A DNA stretch of 64,000 bases from positions 1,550,001 to 1,614,000 of the forward strand of contig WBMQ01000001.1 of the NCBI GenBank assembly GCA_016630905.1. The letters run 5' to 3'. A model generated the notes under the pieces. That model saw nothing but the letters and a program-made list of their open reading frames with translations, had not been told where the DNA came from and did not search any database. The position numbers were made by a program, and so were the translations under genes. Origin of the DNA: Capillidium heterosporum. Its lineage: Eukaryota > Entomophthoromycota > Entomophthoromycetes > Entomophthorales > Capillidiaceae. Positions 24,101-34,464 of the stretch are shown in pieces. The first letter of the stretch is position 1. Every line of letters begins with the position of its first letter.

Positions 24101-25015
24101 CACCGAACCACATAGCTAAGGCGTAGGAGCTGAACAGGATGATCATGACAATACCCATGCTTAACCCAGATAGAAGCGCCTTTTTGAGTCCTTCCTTTCT
24201 GGCGATAATCAGTTTGGATTCGTAACGGGCCTGTTCTTTAGCTTGGGCGTTGAACGAATACACGGTGCGAACAGCTGACAGAACCTCTTCGGCGATACTT
24301 CCGGCCGCACCATAGGCACCACTTCCACCTTGGGAGCCTTCTGAGATCATCTTTCCGAAGAACATACCGCAGCCAGCTAAAATGGGCACGACACTCAGCA
24401 GAACCAAGGTGAGCTTCCAACCGTTGATAAAGGCGATGATGAAACCGCCGACAACGGTCGTGAGGTACTGAATAAGCAGACCAATCTTGTCGGAGATACC
24501 GTCCTGAACCTGATTTACGTCACCGGCAATTCGAGTGGCGATATCACCTGAGGAGACGCTGTCGAACCAGCCCATATCTTGGCTTAGGACGGAGCGGTAG
24601 TACAGGTTGCGGATGCGGACAGCTTGCCTTTCTCCGACTATTAGCCACAAGGGAAAGTTGGAAGTAGGCGGCGACGGCGGTAGCTGAACCAATAATGACG
24701 AAGAGAATGCACAACCAGTTTACTTCTTGCTGCAGGTTCTGAGCTGCCTTGAAGGGGTCAATTTCAGTAGTCTCTTTGGAAGCTTCCGAAAAGCCCAATG
24801 ACTCTGGAAAACACTAGGAAAAGTAAAGGCTGGGAGATACCGTTGATCATGGAACATAGGGTAGCAAGACCCATCAGCAGGAAGTCGGTAGACGAGGCAT
24901 ACTGATAAAGCTTCAAGGCGGGGACGGGTGGTAGGTCTTTTGTTGTTTCCTCCTCCACTACAACTTCGTCTGTTTTTTCGTTTACTTGTTGCTTTTCTTT
25001 TTTCTTGCCAAACAT
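21144..25015 (-). CDS. Full-length ABCB (P-glycoprotein/Pmd1-type) exporter with two apparent frameshifts
   Basis: Intronless. About 1289 residues if two extra bases are skipped, close to the usual 1280. Order: TMD1, NBD1, TMD2, NBD2. NBD1 has Walker A GPSGSGKST, signature LSGGQKQRIAIARA, Walker B ILLLDEATSALD and switch IIAHRLSTI; NBD2 has GASGSGKST, LSGGQKQRVAIARA, ILMLDEATSALD and IAHRLSTV. The acidic linker has the run DDDDDSEEYAGD. The family exports hydrophobic drugs, peptides or pheromones through the plasma membrane. The first 68 codons (MFGKKKEKQ...LLFLVF) run into +1 frame near a run of four A (24808-24811), then shift again near 24648, after which 1168 codons are intact. Both sites lie in the TM1-TM2 region, with good family-like residues in all three pieces. 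Read error, a recent null allele or a real insertion pair are all possible. Confidence 0.9.
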
Positions 25016-27118
25016 GAGTAAAAAGCAAAATTAATAATGAACTTTACACTTCACCCTGTTGGTATTTAAAGCATTTCTCAAACTACGCACTTTCCTCATT
25101 TGGATTAGGTATTTTTTAGGAAGTTCCTTTCAATTCATCAAATAACCTCAATAGTCGGATTTTATGTTGTAGTCATGCCGGGTTTATTGTAGATTCCGAA
25201 TGTTTGGATCCAATCGCAATTATACGATTTTCAAATCCTTTTTAACAAAGGAGGTCGGATTTACTGTGCGATTTTCACTGACAAATTGAATTGAAACCTA
25301 ATAGGGAAAGCAGCTCTTGGCCTTGGGACATTAGTAATTTGGCATGATCGGATGGTATAGCGAAATGCAACAAAGACATGTACAAGGCTCAACCATGTTT
25401 ATTCTTCTCATTTTGTATCGTTGCTGATAACTAGTGCGCAGTTGGACTGCAAGTCTATGATCAAAGGTTTAATGAAAATAACGTTTAAGTTCAGCATTCA
25501 GCTGTAACGAATCATAATAAACCAATGCATCTGTTTTAATTTATTAGTTATTGGATTAGGCCCTTTCTTCGAATTTATACCAAAAGTAGCCGCTAACTCA
25601 AAACGTTCAAGAGAAGCAAAGAGGTTGTTTGTAATTAACTGACTAATAAATGCCAGACTTTATGAATTTACCCATAATAAAAAATGTTCCCGACACATCT
25701 AATTCCAAACGCTATTAGCCACCCCAACCTCTTTTCCAAAGCCCTACATCGGCCAAAGCAAAGCTACTTTAAGAAATTTGGCTTATCCCGGTTTGTCCAA
25801 ATTCTTGAACGCCATAGCCCATGCACAACTCCCTTTTATCCAATAGCTGTAGTGAAAGCTAGCATCAGTTGTGAAAATGTTAGAAATGTTTTATCCACAG
25901 TTGCAAAGTTCCCCCCGAACAAAATTAGGAATTCTTCGGATCTACCTTCTTCCCGCTTAGATTATTTCAAGCAACTCTAGAAGATGTAATTCTGCTTCAC
26001 CAAGATAGCTATTTATAGCTAGGGTTTTAATTATCTATTTTAGTACATTTAGCGTTAAACTTCGAACAGTAAATAAAGGTCTAATCTAGCCTTATTTGCA
26101 CCTTGTGGACAACTTTTGAGTCCAAATGGATAGTTTTTGGAATTCCTTCAAATTGAAAGGTTGGCCTCCAGACTTTCCAGTAGCACCTCCAGGTATCAGG
26201 TCTTCATTAACTAAAGCTAGTGCAAACGTCAGGGCTTATATGATATGTTGTGTATAATTGTAGCACCGATGAAATATCGGGAGATGTGCTAATTTTGTGA
26301 GCAACAATCTAAAAATTGTAAAGTTAAATTACAAATGATGCACTTTTAAGAACCCAAAAATCTAAAAATCTGATAAAGTATCCTAAAATGACGAAATCTT
26401 TGCTTCTTTGAAATGATGTAGTTTAATAATGTTGCAATTTTAAAGTTTTGGATGTTGTGAAAATCATCATCAATCAAAAGCAAAAGCATTGTTGCTATAA
26501 TGGCATTCCAATAGCATGAACATGCTTTCTAGTTGCTATTGTCCTATTCTTATAATCTGTACTCTAAACTGCATATGCTACCACAAGTTTCATCGACCCT
26601 AATGCTTGTATATCTGGAGATTAGTGGTTTAAACAAGTTTAGCAAAGCCATAGACTCAATTCACTAAGAGTGTAAATTTGGTTAAATATATAGCTAATAA
26701 TAAAACATTATACAAATGAAAATAGGAGCAATTTTTAACCAACTAGATCAATTTGAGTATATATATAACTTTTGAAATAGATGTACGGTGTAAGATTCTT
26801 TTATTCTATAGTGTTGATTGGTATCTATTACAAATAAAACAAATGAAATCCAAAAACCAACTATCTAAAGCAACTATAAGCTCCATATTTGAGGTTTGTA
26901 GTGAAAGACTTCAAGCATTCGTTTTCAAAATAACATATAGGTAAAACTATAATAAACCTATTTACTTTGGGATGCATTTCAATGTCCTTGAATTTTATAC
27001 AAAGATGAGATTCAATATAAAATAGTAAGCCATGATTATTCAAGTATACAAACCAAATTATAAAACAACATAAATATATTTAATTAATTAAGTATATACT
27101 ACAGCCTTACCTCCACCC
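25016..27118. other. Intergenic, 2.1 kb
   Basis: A 98-codon plus frame (25684-25980) begins at an ATG but has no signal peptide, domain or composition bias, and I do not call it. Two 60-codon frames overlap at 26750-27043. No repeats or RNA genes seen. Confidence 0.5.
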
Positions 27119-27918
27119 TCAAAACTTATGGGTCTTACCCTTGGAATACCAAAGGACTAGACCCAGCAGTATGCCATTTAGGAAGCAAGCCAGCCCGTTG
27201 GAAAATAGTAAAAAGTTATCGTCGACCTCTTTCCAAGTAGTGAACACGCGAGCCAAAGTCCCCAAAAAGTAGCTTAATACCGTAAATGTCGATAGATTAC
27301 CTACTTGCTTACTCTTTAACAATTTGTATATCTGAGGTAGCCTACTAACTAGTATTACCGGAATACATAAAGTAATTAAATAATCCACTACCTTGTCATC
27401 TACATACCTTTTATCTAAAAGCACCATGTTGATGGCCAAACTGAAGAAGAACATTAAATAAGCACGGGCCTTGCGCTTCCCAAAAAAGTCTAAAAGAAAC
27501 AAAATCATAACGTTCTGAATAGCTATCAACAGACTTTCCCCCAAGTGCTGAATGGGTTGTTGTATCGAACATTGTAACTTATGGTAAAGTAATAGGCTAA
27601 AGTCTCTAACCAGTAACTCGAATAACTGATGCCTTGACCCGATCTATTTTTTAAGATTAAAAGGAGTTGGGGCAGCTTGACTATAAGTCCACCCAAAACT
27701 ATACCTAGACTTAATCCTTTTGAAATGAATAAGGATAGGCATGGCATGTCGAAAATGTTGAGTCGTTCTATTACTTGGTGGTAACAGTGCTGGTCATCAA
27801 CTATGGCCATTATTAGATTTTCTAGGATTGTCGGTAAGGTGATTATCGACAAGTCATTGGCATCTAGTGGAAGTTGAGCTTGGACTTGGCTTTGAATAGC
27901 TTCTTTAGGTATCTTCAT
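27119..27918 (-). CDS. MPDU1/Lec35-type PQ-loop membrane protein, apparent frameshift
   Basis: Intronless, about 266 residues with one base added. First half: GIVLGGLIVKLPQLLLILKN (PQ-loop repeat 1), then SGQGISYSSYWLETLAYYFTISYN and NPFSTWG, the conserved cytosolic turn. Second half: ESLLIAIQNVMILFLLDFF, VSRLPQIYKLLKSKQVGNLS (PQ-loop 2), then two more helices. MPDU1 is an ER protein needed for use of dolichol-phosphate-mannose and -glucose in glycan and GPI assembly. Between NPFSTWG and ESLL the frame slips at a run of five C (plus strand 27538-27542); a sixth would join the halves exactly. The interrupted turn is the most conserved part of the family, so an intron is unlikely there. Identity is good; intactness is uncertain. 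Confidence 0.82.
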
Positions 27919-28709
27919 CTTGTAGAACTTTGTTATTGATCTCTGAAAATGTCGAAAACTTTGATAAACTGAGGTTTGGACTTTATAGGCTGGTCAGATT
28001 TGATAGGTGACTTTGCGCATTGATGGAAATTTATGGGCTTTGTAGCTCTGCTTAATACTAGATTTTTGCTATAGGTAAACGGATGAAATACGTATGGTAA
28101 AATATGTGTACAAGCATATCAAATAAAGCTATGAGTTTTATGTGGGGTGGAAATATAGTAAAAATGAAAAGTTAAGTATGTATAATTATTGGTTTTTTAA
28201 TATCTCAATTCAGCACATATGGCTTTTGCTTAGACTACCGTGAGAGTTGTCAGGTTCGAGTGTCATCACCTTTCTATGCCCTCAAAGATCTGAACTAAGT
28301 ATTTAATCGCAATACAACTAATGGATATTTTGATATAATTTTCTACCACTAAAAGATACTCGCTTCCTTTCAGCTCTAAAAATAAAACCTTTGCTGCCAT
28401 TCTAAACGGACATATTTCTCTATATAAACTCTTTATATTGTGATTTCCCATCAGCCTTGGCTTTAATAAAGCTAACTATAGATATTTATTATTGTTGTAT
28501 TTAATCTTTGTCTATTGAATAACTGTATAGCTAATTCAATGATCAAAGGTTAAAAAGAAAAGACTAATGAGTTTATATGTTAAATTTACAAGGTGATAAA
28601 AATCAATTTATTATTCTCAGATAAATAAAGTGTGATTATAAAAATAGTTTTAAATCTGATCTATTTAGGATAAAGCAAAAGATTATAGTAACTTCCATAA
28701 CACTACGCT
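27919..28709. other. Intergenic
   Basis: A 61-codon frame (28266-28451) has no motif. A GGTTCGAG string at 28252 resembles a B box but has no partner A box or foldable stem. Confidence 0.55.
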
Positions 28710-29523
<814 letters not shown>

Positions 29524-30511
29524 ACTGAATAAAAATATACTTGAATTGGTTTACGAGTTAGAAAAAAGTCTTATAAAAGTGAGTGTTCTTTTACTCTTGA
29601 TATAAAACTCAAGGTTGGTTTTGTAGTGAGTGGTTGAGAAACACGTCATCATTGAAGTCAAGGAAAGCTACTATAAAATCGAGAAAGGAATTGGATAGCG
29701 TATAGCACGAAGAAGGCCTTTAATAGGAATACATTTGAAAGCTCTTAGCTATTGATTGTATATTAGAAAGTTTTTAACAGTTAATGTTAATTTCAAAATA
29801 TAAAGGTTTGCTTTTGAAATTATAAGGAAAACTTTGTACAGTGATGTTAAAAAATATATATAGTTATTATGATTGGATGCTAAAATATAGTATGCGCTGC
29901 TTATATATAAGAATGCATGCCGTGAAGCAGCTTTACATAATTAATTATACCTTGAAAACGAAAATTTTAAAGAGTTAGGACTCACTACCTTTAATTCGAT
30001 TAAAAGCATATCAAAAAATTGATGCCAAGTTGAAGGCCTTGAATAAAGATATATATTGGTTGAGAAATATCTAAATCTTAATAAAGGTGAGTCCATCTTG
30101 TGTAAAGGCAATTAAAATGTCATCAAAGCTGAATAGATTATAGCGTATCCGAGATGTAATTGAGAGTACTGATGCCAAGTTGGTTGCAAATTTTATCTTA
30201 TCCATGAAACCAAGTTACTTTCAGTACAAGATTTCCTAGTCTTAGTATCACCGAGTTTTTATATTTTAGTGCCTCTCAGCCATATTGCCATCTATCATTC
30301 TAAAGTTCAATAACAATGTCATTACCTTCATCGTATCCTTGTTTCAGCAAATATACAAAATATCTTCAATTAGTATATCATCTTCGACTATATTTAAAAG
30401 CATACAATTATATCACTTATATATGTATATGAAATTTTCAAATAGTAATTAAAGTAGGTGCTAAAACAATATATCGACAATAGTTAAATTTCGGTTTATT
30501 AAATTTAACAG
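29524..30511. other. Intergenic, 1.0 kb
   Basis: No coding frame above background. The segment marks the left boundary of the secreted-protein array; I do not see the array repeat unit extending left of about 30.45 kb. Confidence 0.5.
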
Positions 30512-30928
30512 CTAGTGTAGGTTCAAAAAGCTGCATCTAGCAATCTTGCGGGTATCGATCAAGCGCAGCTTAATATTAGTAACACTGTCATTTATCCAGT
30601 CATAATTGAAGTTCCAAGGAGGGGGGACAGTAGTAGAAGCATCATGCCAACATCTGGTGGTTCCTTGGCATCCATCCTTGCTGAACAAGCAGATACACTT
30701 CAGGTGGTAACTTTTCTGCAAGGTGCTGTTCTTGAAATCGGAAAACTTTGCAGAACTGGCCCGGTTCCTAAAGCTTCCTACTTCTTTACAGGTGAAGTTA
30801 TTGTCATCAATAGTGATGGTAGTGCTGGCGCCAGCGAAGTTTATACCATCGTAAAAGGTAACCTTACCAGCTGATAACAAGTTCAAGGCGATTAAAGAGA
30901 GTGCTAAAGTTGAGATGAAGGTTTTCAT
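30512..30928 (-). CDS. Secreted six-cysteine beta/gamma-crystallin-like protein, copy 1
   Basis: Intronless, 138 residues. A signal peptide (MKTFISTLALSLIALNLLSAG) precedes KVTFYDGINFAGASTTITID, which matches the beta/gamma-crystallin (and crystallin-fold I36 inhibitor) Greek-key pattern of aromatic-D/E...F-G plus a later Ser. Six cysteines: one in FTCKEVGSF, four in KCICLFSKDGCQGTTRCW, one in the tail IARCSFLN, suggesting three disulfides in the mature protein of about 117 residues. The function is not known; such small secreted proteins in fungi may be wall-associated, calcium-binding, inhibitory or host-directed, and I do not choose. It is the most diverged in flanking sequence of three tandem copies. 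A TATA-like element lies about 70 nt upstream. Confidence 0.85.
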   Translation of the reverse strand: MKTFISTLALSLIALNLLSAGKVTFYDGINFAGASTTITIDDNNFTCKEVGSFRNRASSAKFSDFKNSTLQKSYHLKCICLFSKDGCQGTTRCWHDASTTVPPPWNFNYDWINDSVTNIKLRLIDTRKIARCSFLNLH

Positions 30929-31575
30929 TTTTTAAAGTAGGAGGCGGTATATTTATATGAGGATGGTAACACTTTCAGACTTGCTTACTTGCCTTATATA
31001 CTACAGAATATAAAAATTATAACTCAGTGAAGCAAATATTGTTGATTCAATTTTATGGATAAGATCTCAAAAACCTACATGTAATCATATGTTCAGTATA
31101 TATTTAGGTAGCTGCTGTTTTCACTTAAACTATTGTATCAAAAGAGTAATTACACTACGATTTTTATTATATGCAATTGAATTATATAGTGAAGTTTTTG
31201 TCAATAGCTTAAAAAGATGACTGTTAATATGAAGTTACTATAAATAATAAACTGACAAAAGCATATATATTAAATCCTTGGCAATATAATTTATTGTACA
31301 GAGTTTGAATTGCTCTACACTGACTTATTCTATTGAACTTTTGTATTTATAGATGGAGTCGCCAAAGTGATTATTTCGGTTGAATTTGTACATATATCAG
31401 CAAAATCAAACTATTTTTCAAGCTACCATACAATATTATATATGATGTATTGGCTACTACATATGGTTTGGATTGTATTTGTCTGTATATATTAAAAATA
31501 TGAGTAATGTAATTAAATTTATGTTATATGTAAGATACTTTCAATTTAATTTTATTAAATATAGTGCTAAAGGTA
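30929..31575. other. Spacer between array copies 1 and 2
   Basis: Holds the copy 1 promoter, a conserved upstream block near 31205-31245 and the copy 2 3' flank. Short strings in the 31270-31480 part recur in the next spacer (32262-32580). Confidence 0.6.
30994..31000 (-). promoter_or_regulatory. TATA-like element, copy 1
   Basis: Reads TATATAA on the minus strand, 66-72 nt upstream of the ATG. Equivalent elements precede the other two copies. Confidence 0.5.
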
Positions 31576-31992
31576 TCAATACAAATTCAAATCGCTACAC
31601 TTGGCAATCTTACGAGTGTCAATCAGCTGCAGTCTAATGTTGGCGACGCTGTTGTTAAGATGATCATACTCGAAGTTGGTAGGGGGAGGGATTTGGTTAG
31701 GGATATCCTGCCAGCATCGTCTTACACCTTGACATCCTTCCATACTGAATAAACAAATGCATTTTGTATGATAGGACTGCTGCATGGAGCTTCTACCGAA
31801 ATTGATCCAGTTGGCCGAAGTAGCTTTGTTCTTGAAGCTACCGACATTCTTGCAAGTAAAGTCGCTGTCATTAACCTCAACTACACTAGATTTACCAGAG
31901 TAGAATTTATCATCGTATAAGGTGATTCTTCCAGCTAAAGATGAGCTTATCGAGGTTAAGATGAGTGCTAAGGTTGAGATGGAGGCTTTCAT
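31576..31992 (-). CDS. Secreted six-cysteine beta/gamma-crystallin-like protein, copy 2
   Basis: Intronless and exactly 138 residues like its neighbours. The signal peptide MKASISTLALILTSISSSLAG is followed by RITLYDDKFYSGKSSVVEVN and FTCKNVGSFKNKATSANW. The six cysteine positions are conserved: FTCK, KCICLFSMEGCQGVRRCW and IAKCSDLN. The basic tail IDTRKIAKCSDLNLY is nearly the same as in copy 1. Charge and loop residues differ more than the core, as expected of diversifying paralogues or simply old duplicates; this was not computed. A TATAAAT element lies 54-60 nt upstream. Confidence 0.85.
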   Translation of the reverse strand: MKASISTLALILTSISSSLAGRITLYDDKFYSGKSSVVEVNDSDFTCKNVGSFKNKATSANWINFGRSSMQQSYHTKCICLFSMEGCQGVRRCWQDIPNQIPPPTNFEYDHLNNSVANIRLQLIDTRKIAKCSDLNLY

Positions 31993-32682
31993 CGTTTATG
32001 AGAAGTTGTAAAAGTTTAGAGTTGTGAGGGAGAAGGAATCTTTTGATTTATAACTTGGATTGTAGATAGCTTATAATCAAGTGGAGTAAAAAATACATAT
32101 TCATATTTTTGAATTGGCGTCTTTATAAAGTAATAAAGATGCTATGTTTCATATATATAATAAAACTATATTGTAGTTTTTTGTTGCTTTCCTAAAAAGA
32201 CGATTGCTAAAATGAAGTTGCTGGAAATGGTAATTTAACAAATATGTATATATATTAAAGCGATTGCAGCATAGAGTAATATACAATGTTAGAAGTGGCT
32301 TATGCTATCGCATTCTATTGAGATTTTGCATCCACAAACAGAGCCGTCCAAATATCTACTTCAGTTAAAACTGTATAAGCCAGTGGTCTCCAATCTGGGC
32401 TTTTGCATGAAAACTTCAGACCATAAGTATATTTTAATGAGTTTTGTTGGAAACTTTGTGCAATTATGTGGATCGGATTCATAAGATTGAAGACCATTGG
32501 TATAGGTGTTGGCAAAATCAACACATATTTCAAGCTACAATAAAACTTATGAACTATATATTGGCTAGTTATATGTACTTTGGCTTAAACTTATCTATAT
32601 AGACTAGATATATATATAATGAAATTATATTAACGCTATGTTTATACTGCTTTTCAATTTATTAGATGATCAACAAACGCTA
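31993..32682. other. Spacer between array copies 2 and 3
   Basis: Promoter of copy 2, a conserved block at about 32190-32235, and copy 3 downstream sequence. The string ATTCTATTGA followed by a similar 30-nt stretch occurs here (about 32313) and in the previous spacer (about 31328); a CAAGCTAC...TATTGGCTA block occurs at about 32531 and 31420. Confidence 0.6.
32046..32052 (-). promoter_or_regulatory. TATA-like element, copy 2
   Basis: Reads TATAAAT on the minus strand, 54-60 nt upstream of the ATG. Confidence 0.5.
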
Positions 32683-33099
32683 TTAGAACAAGTTCAAATA
32701 TTCACATTTAGCAATCTTACGGCAGTCAATCATATACAACTGAATGTTGGTGATGCTGTCGTTAATATTTTCCGAATTGAAGTCAGAGGGGAGGGTGTTG
32801 GCAGGGTGATTATCGCTCCAGCATCTTACAGTACCTTGGCATTTATCTTTGGTATAGAAGCAGATACATTTCTCGTGGTAACTCTGCTGCATGTAGCTTT
32901 TACCAAAGTCGCTCCAGCGTGCTGAACCGGCCTTGTTCTTGAAACTGCCGACGCTCTTACAGGTGAAGTCGTCATCGTTGACGTCGATGGTACTGTTGCT
33001 TCCCGAAAACCCTTTGTTAGCGTATAGGGTAATCTTTCCAGCGGATAAAGAGTTTAAAGTGACTATAGTGAGTACTAGGGATGTGATAAAGGATTTCAT
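32683..33099 (-). CDS. Secreted six-cysteine beta/gamma-crystallin-like protein, copy 3
   Basis: Intronless, 138 residues. The signal peptide MKSFITSLVLTIVTLNSLSAG leads to KITLYANKGFSGSNSTIDVN and DDDFTCKSVGSFKNKAGSARW. All six cysteines are kept (FTCK, KCICFYTKDKCQGTVRCW, IAKCEYLN). The Asp-rich DVNDDDF segment sits where microbial beta/gamma-crystallins place part of their calcium site, but a full N/D-N/D-X-X-S/T-S signature is not clear. It is the outermost copy, nearest the divergent Zn2Cys6 gene. A TATA-like element lies about 55 nt upstream. Confidence 0.85.
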   Translation of the reverse strand: MKSFITSLVLTIVTLNSLSAGKITLYANKGFSGSNSTIDVNDDDFTCKSVGSFKNKAGSARWSDFGKSYMQQSYHEKCICFYTKDKCQGTVRCWSDNHPANTLPSDFNSENINDSITNIQLYMIDCRKIAKCEYLNLF

Positions 33100-34464
33100 A
33101 CTTTTAGTTAGGATTGATAAAGCTAGAAAAGGGTAAAGGTGCTCTCTTTATCTTATATGGTGCACACTATATAAAAAGTGATCGAATGGCGGAGAGTCTA
33201 TATATTCTATAGTGGATTTGCCTCATTGATAAAGTAAAGGAAGTTTCAGTAATAGAAAGTAAAACTTTATTACAAAATTCTTGTCAATTGCTTAAAAAGA
33301 GTATTTCTAAAATGAAATTGCTAGAAATAGTAAGCTGCTAAAAACATATATTTATTAAGCTGTAGTATAAACAATACTACAGTTATAAAGGTGTTTTGAA
33401 CTAGCATGTAATATTCACAGTTGCTATATTAAGCTTTGGCAATTGCTAGTTAAAACATCAAAATGCCTTTTCAATTAAACTCATATGTATGTTGCAAATA
33501 TAAACCATCAGCAAAGCAATATCAAAGTTTAAGCAAGTGAGAAGGTATTGATTGGCTACGTGAAATTACAGCTGCAATTGCTTATCTGGATATGAGCTAT
33601 AGCTGTTATATTTTACTTGGCAAAGCTTGTCTACTTATATAGCAAACAATAGTGATAAAAATTGGTCACTACAAATTTACTAGCTGTTACTTCCTGTACA
33701 AGAATTAATTTAGCTAGCACATACGTGTATATCTTCAGCTCTAAGATAGATTGCATTAGAAAGGAAGTAGAATATCTAGGTTTTACTGACATTGTTAATG
33801 TTTGAAGATTTATTATAAAAAGTATAGAAAAATATCTAGTGTTAATAGGTTTTCAATGCTATTGTTAAATTCACAGCTTCAAATAAACGAAAAGAATAGA
33901 ATATAGATACCTCTAGCTCATTGCGTTAATAGTACCATAACTGATGGCCTCATTTGAATGAATTTATTCTAATATATAGTTCTAATTTGAAATGTACCTT
34001 TTATCTTTTGTGAGCAAAGGCTGATTCTTGAACTTTGGTTCGGTTCTGCATGCTCATATCGTTTACTAGATTAACATTCCTACTCTTATCTCTATGGTGG
34101 ATCTAACTATGTCTAAACATCCTGAAGAAATAGTGTGCTTTGTGGATGACAGGTTGTGGATACGATGTAAAAATCTAAATTCAAACGTACATTTCTGCAA
34201 ATTTATTGGACAAGGAAACTGTCTCCAAACCATATCTAGTTATCCAATAAATTTCTATTTATAGGATAGAAATTAGAAGCTGCCAGAGCCTAGACTAAAC
34301 AGTTCCTATACTAAGTATGTCGGCTAAAATAAGGCGGCCAGCTGATCCGATTGTATACATTTAGTAAGAGTTCAATAGATTTTGTTGATTATAGCTATGG
34401 GTAGGTAAAAAATCTTCAATTACCTTATTTATAATCCAAACAACTGGTTCAATAAGCAAGGAAT
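33100..34464. other. Divergent intergenic region, 1.4 kb
   Basis: Shared 5' region of array copy 3 (minus) and the Zn2Cys6 gene (plus). The duplicated upstream block ends near 33360. No other feature seen. Confidence 0.55.
33152..33158 (-). promoter_or_regulatory. TATA-like element, copy 3
   Basis: Reads ATATAAG on the minus strand, 53-59 nt upstream of the ATG. Confidence 0.45.

Larger units (their letters stand above)
30512..33360. repeat. Tandem segmental duplication, three units of about 1.08 kb
   Basis: The three 138-codon genes start at 30928, 31992 and 33099, spacings of 1064 and 1107 nt. Similarity extends into non-coding DNA: a block with CTTAAAAAGA...AATGAAGTT lies upstream of every copy (31207, 32190, 33289), and further blocks in the two spacers correspond. 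The unit therefore includes gene, promoter and 3' flank, all in the same orientation. Identity is visibly partial, so the duplications are not very recent. Confidence 0.75.

Noticed and set aside
25684-25980. 98-codon ORF in the 2.1 kb spacer
   Set aside because: It has an ATG, but no domain, signal peptide or splice context, and codon use resembles spacer DNA.
28240-28275. Possible tRNA B box (GGTTCGAG)
   Set aside because: No A box at the right distance and no cloverleaf can be drawn.
30644-32925. Plus-strand ORFs across the secreted-protein array
   Set aside because: They are antisense shadows of the three minus-strand genes, which have signal peptides and conserved cysteines.
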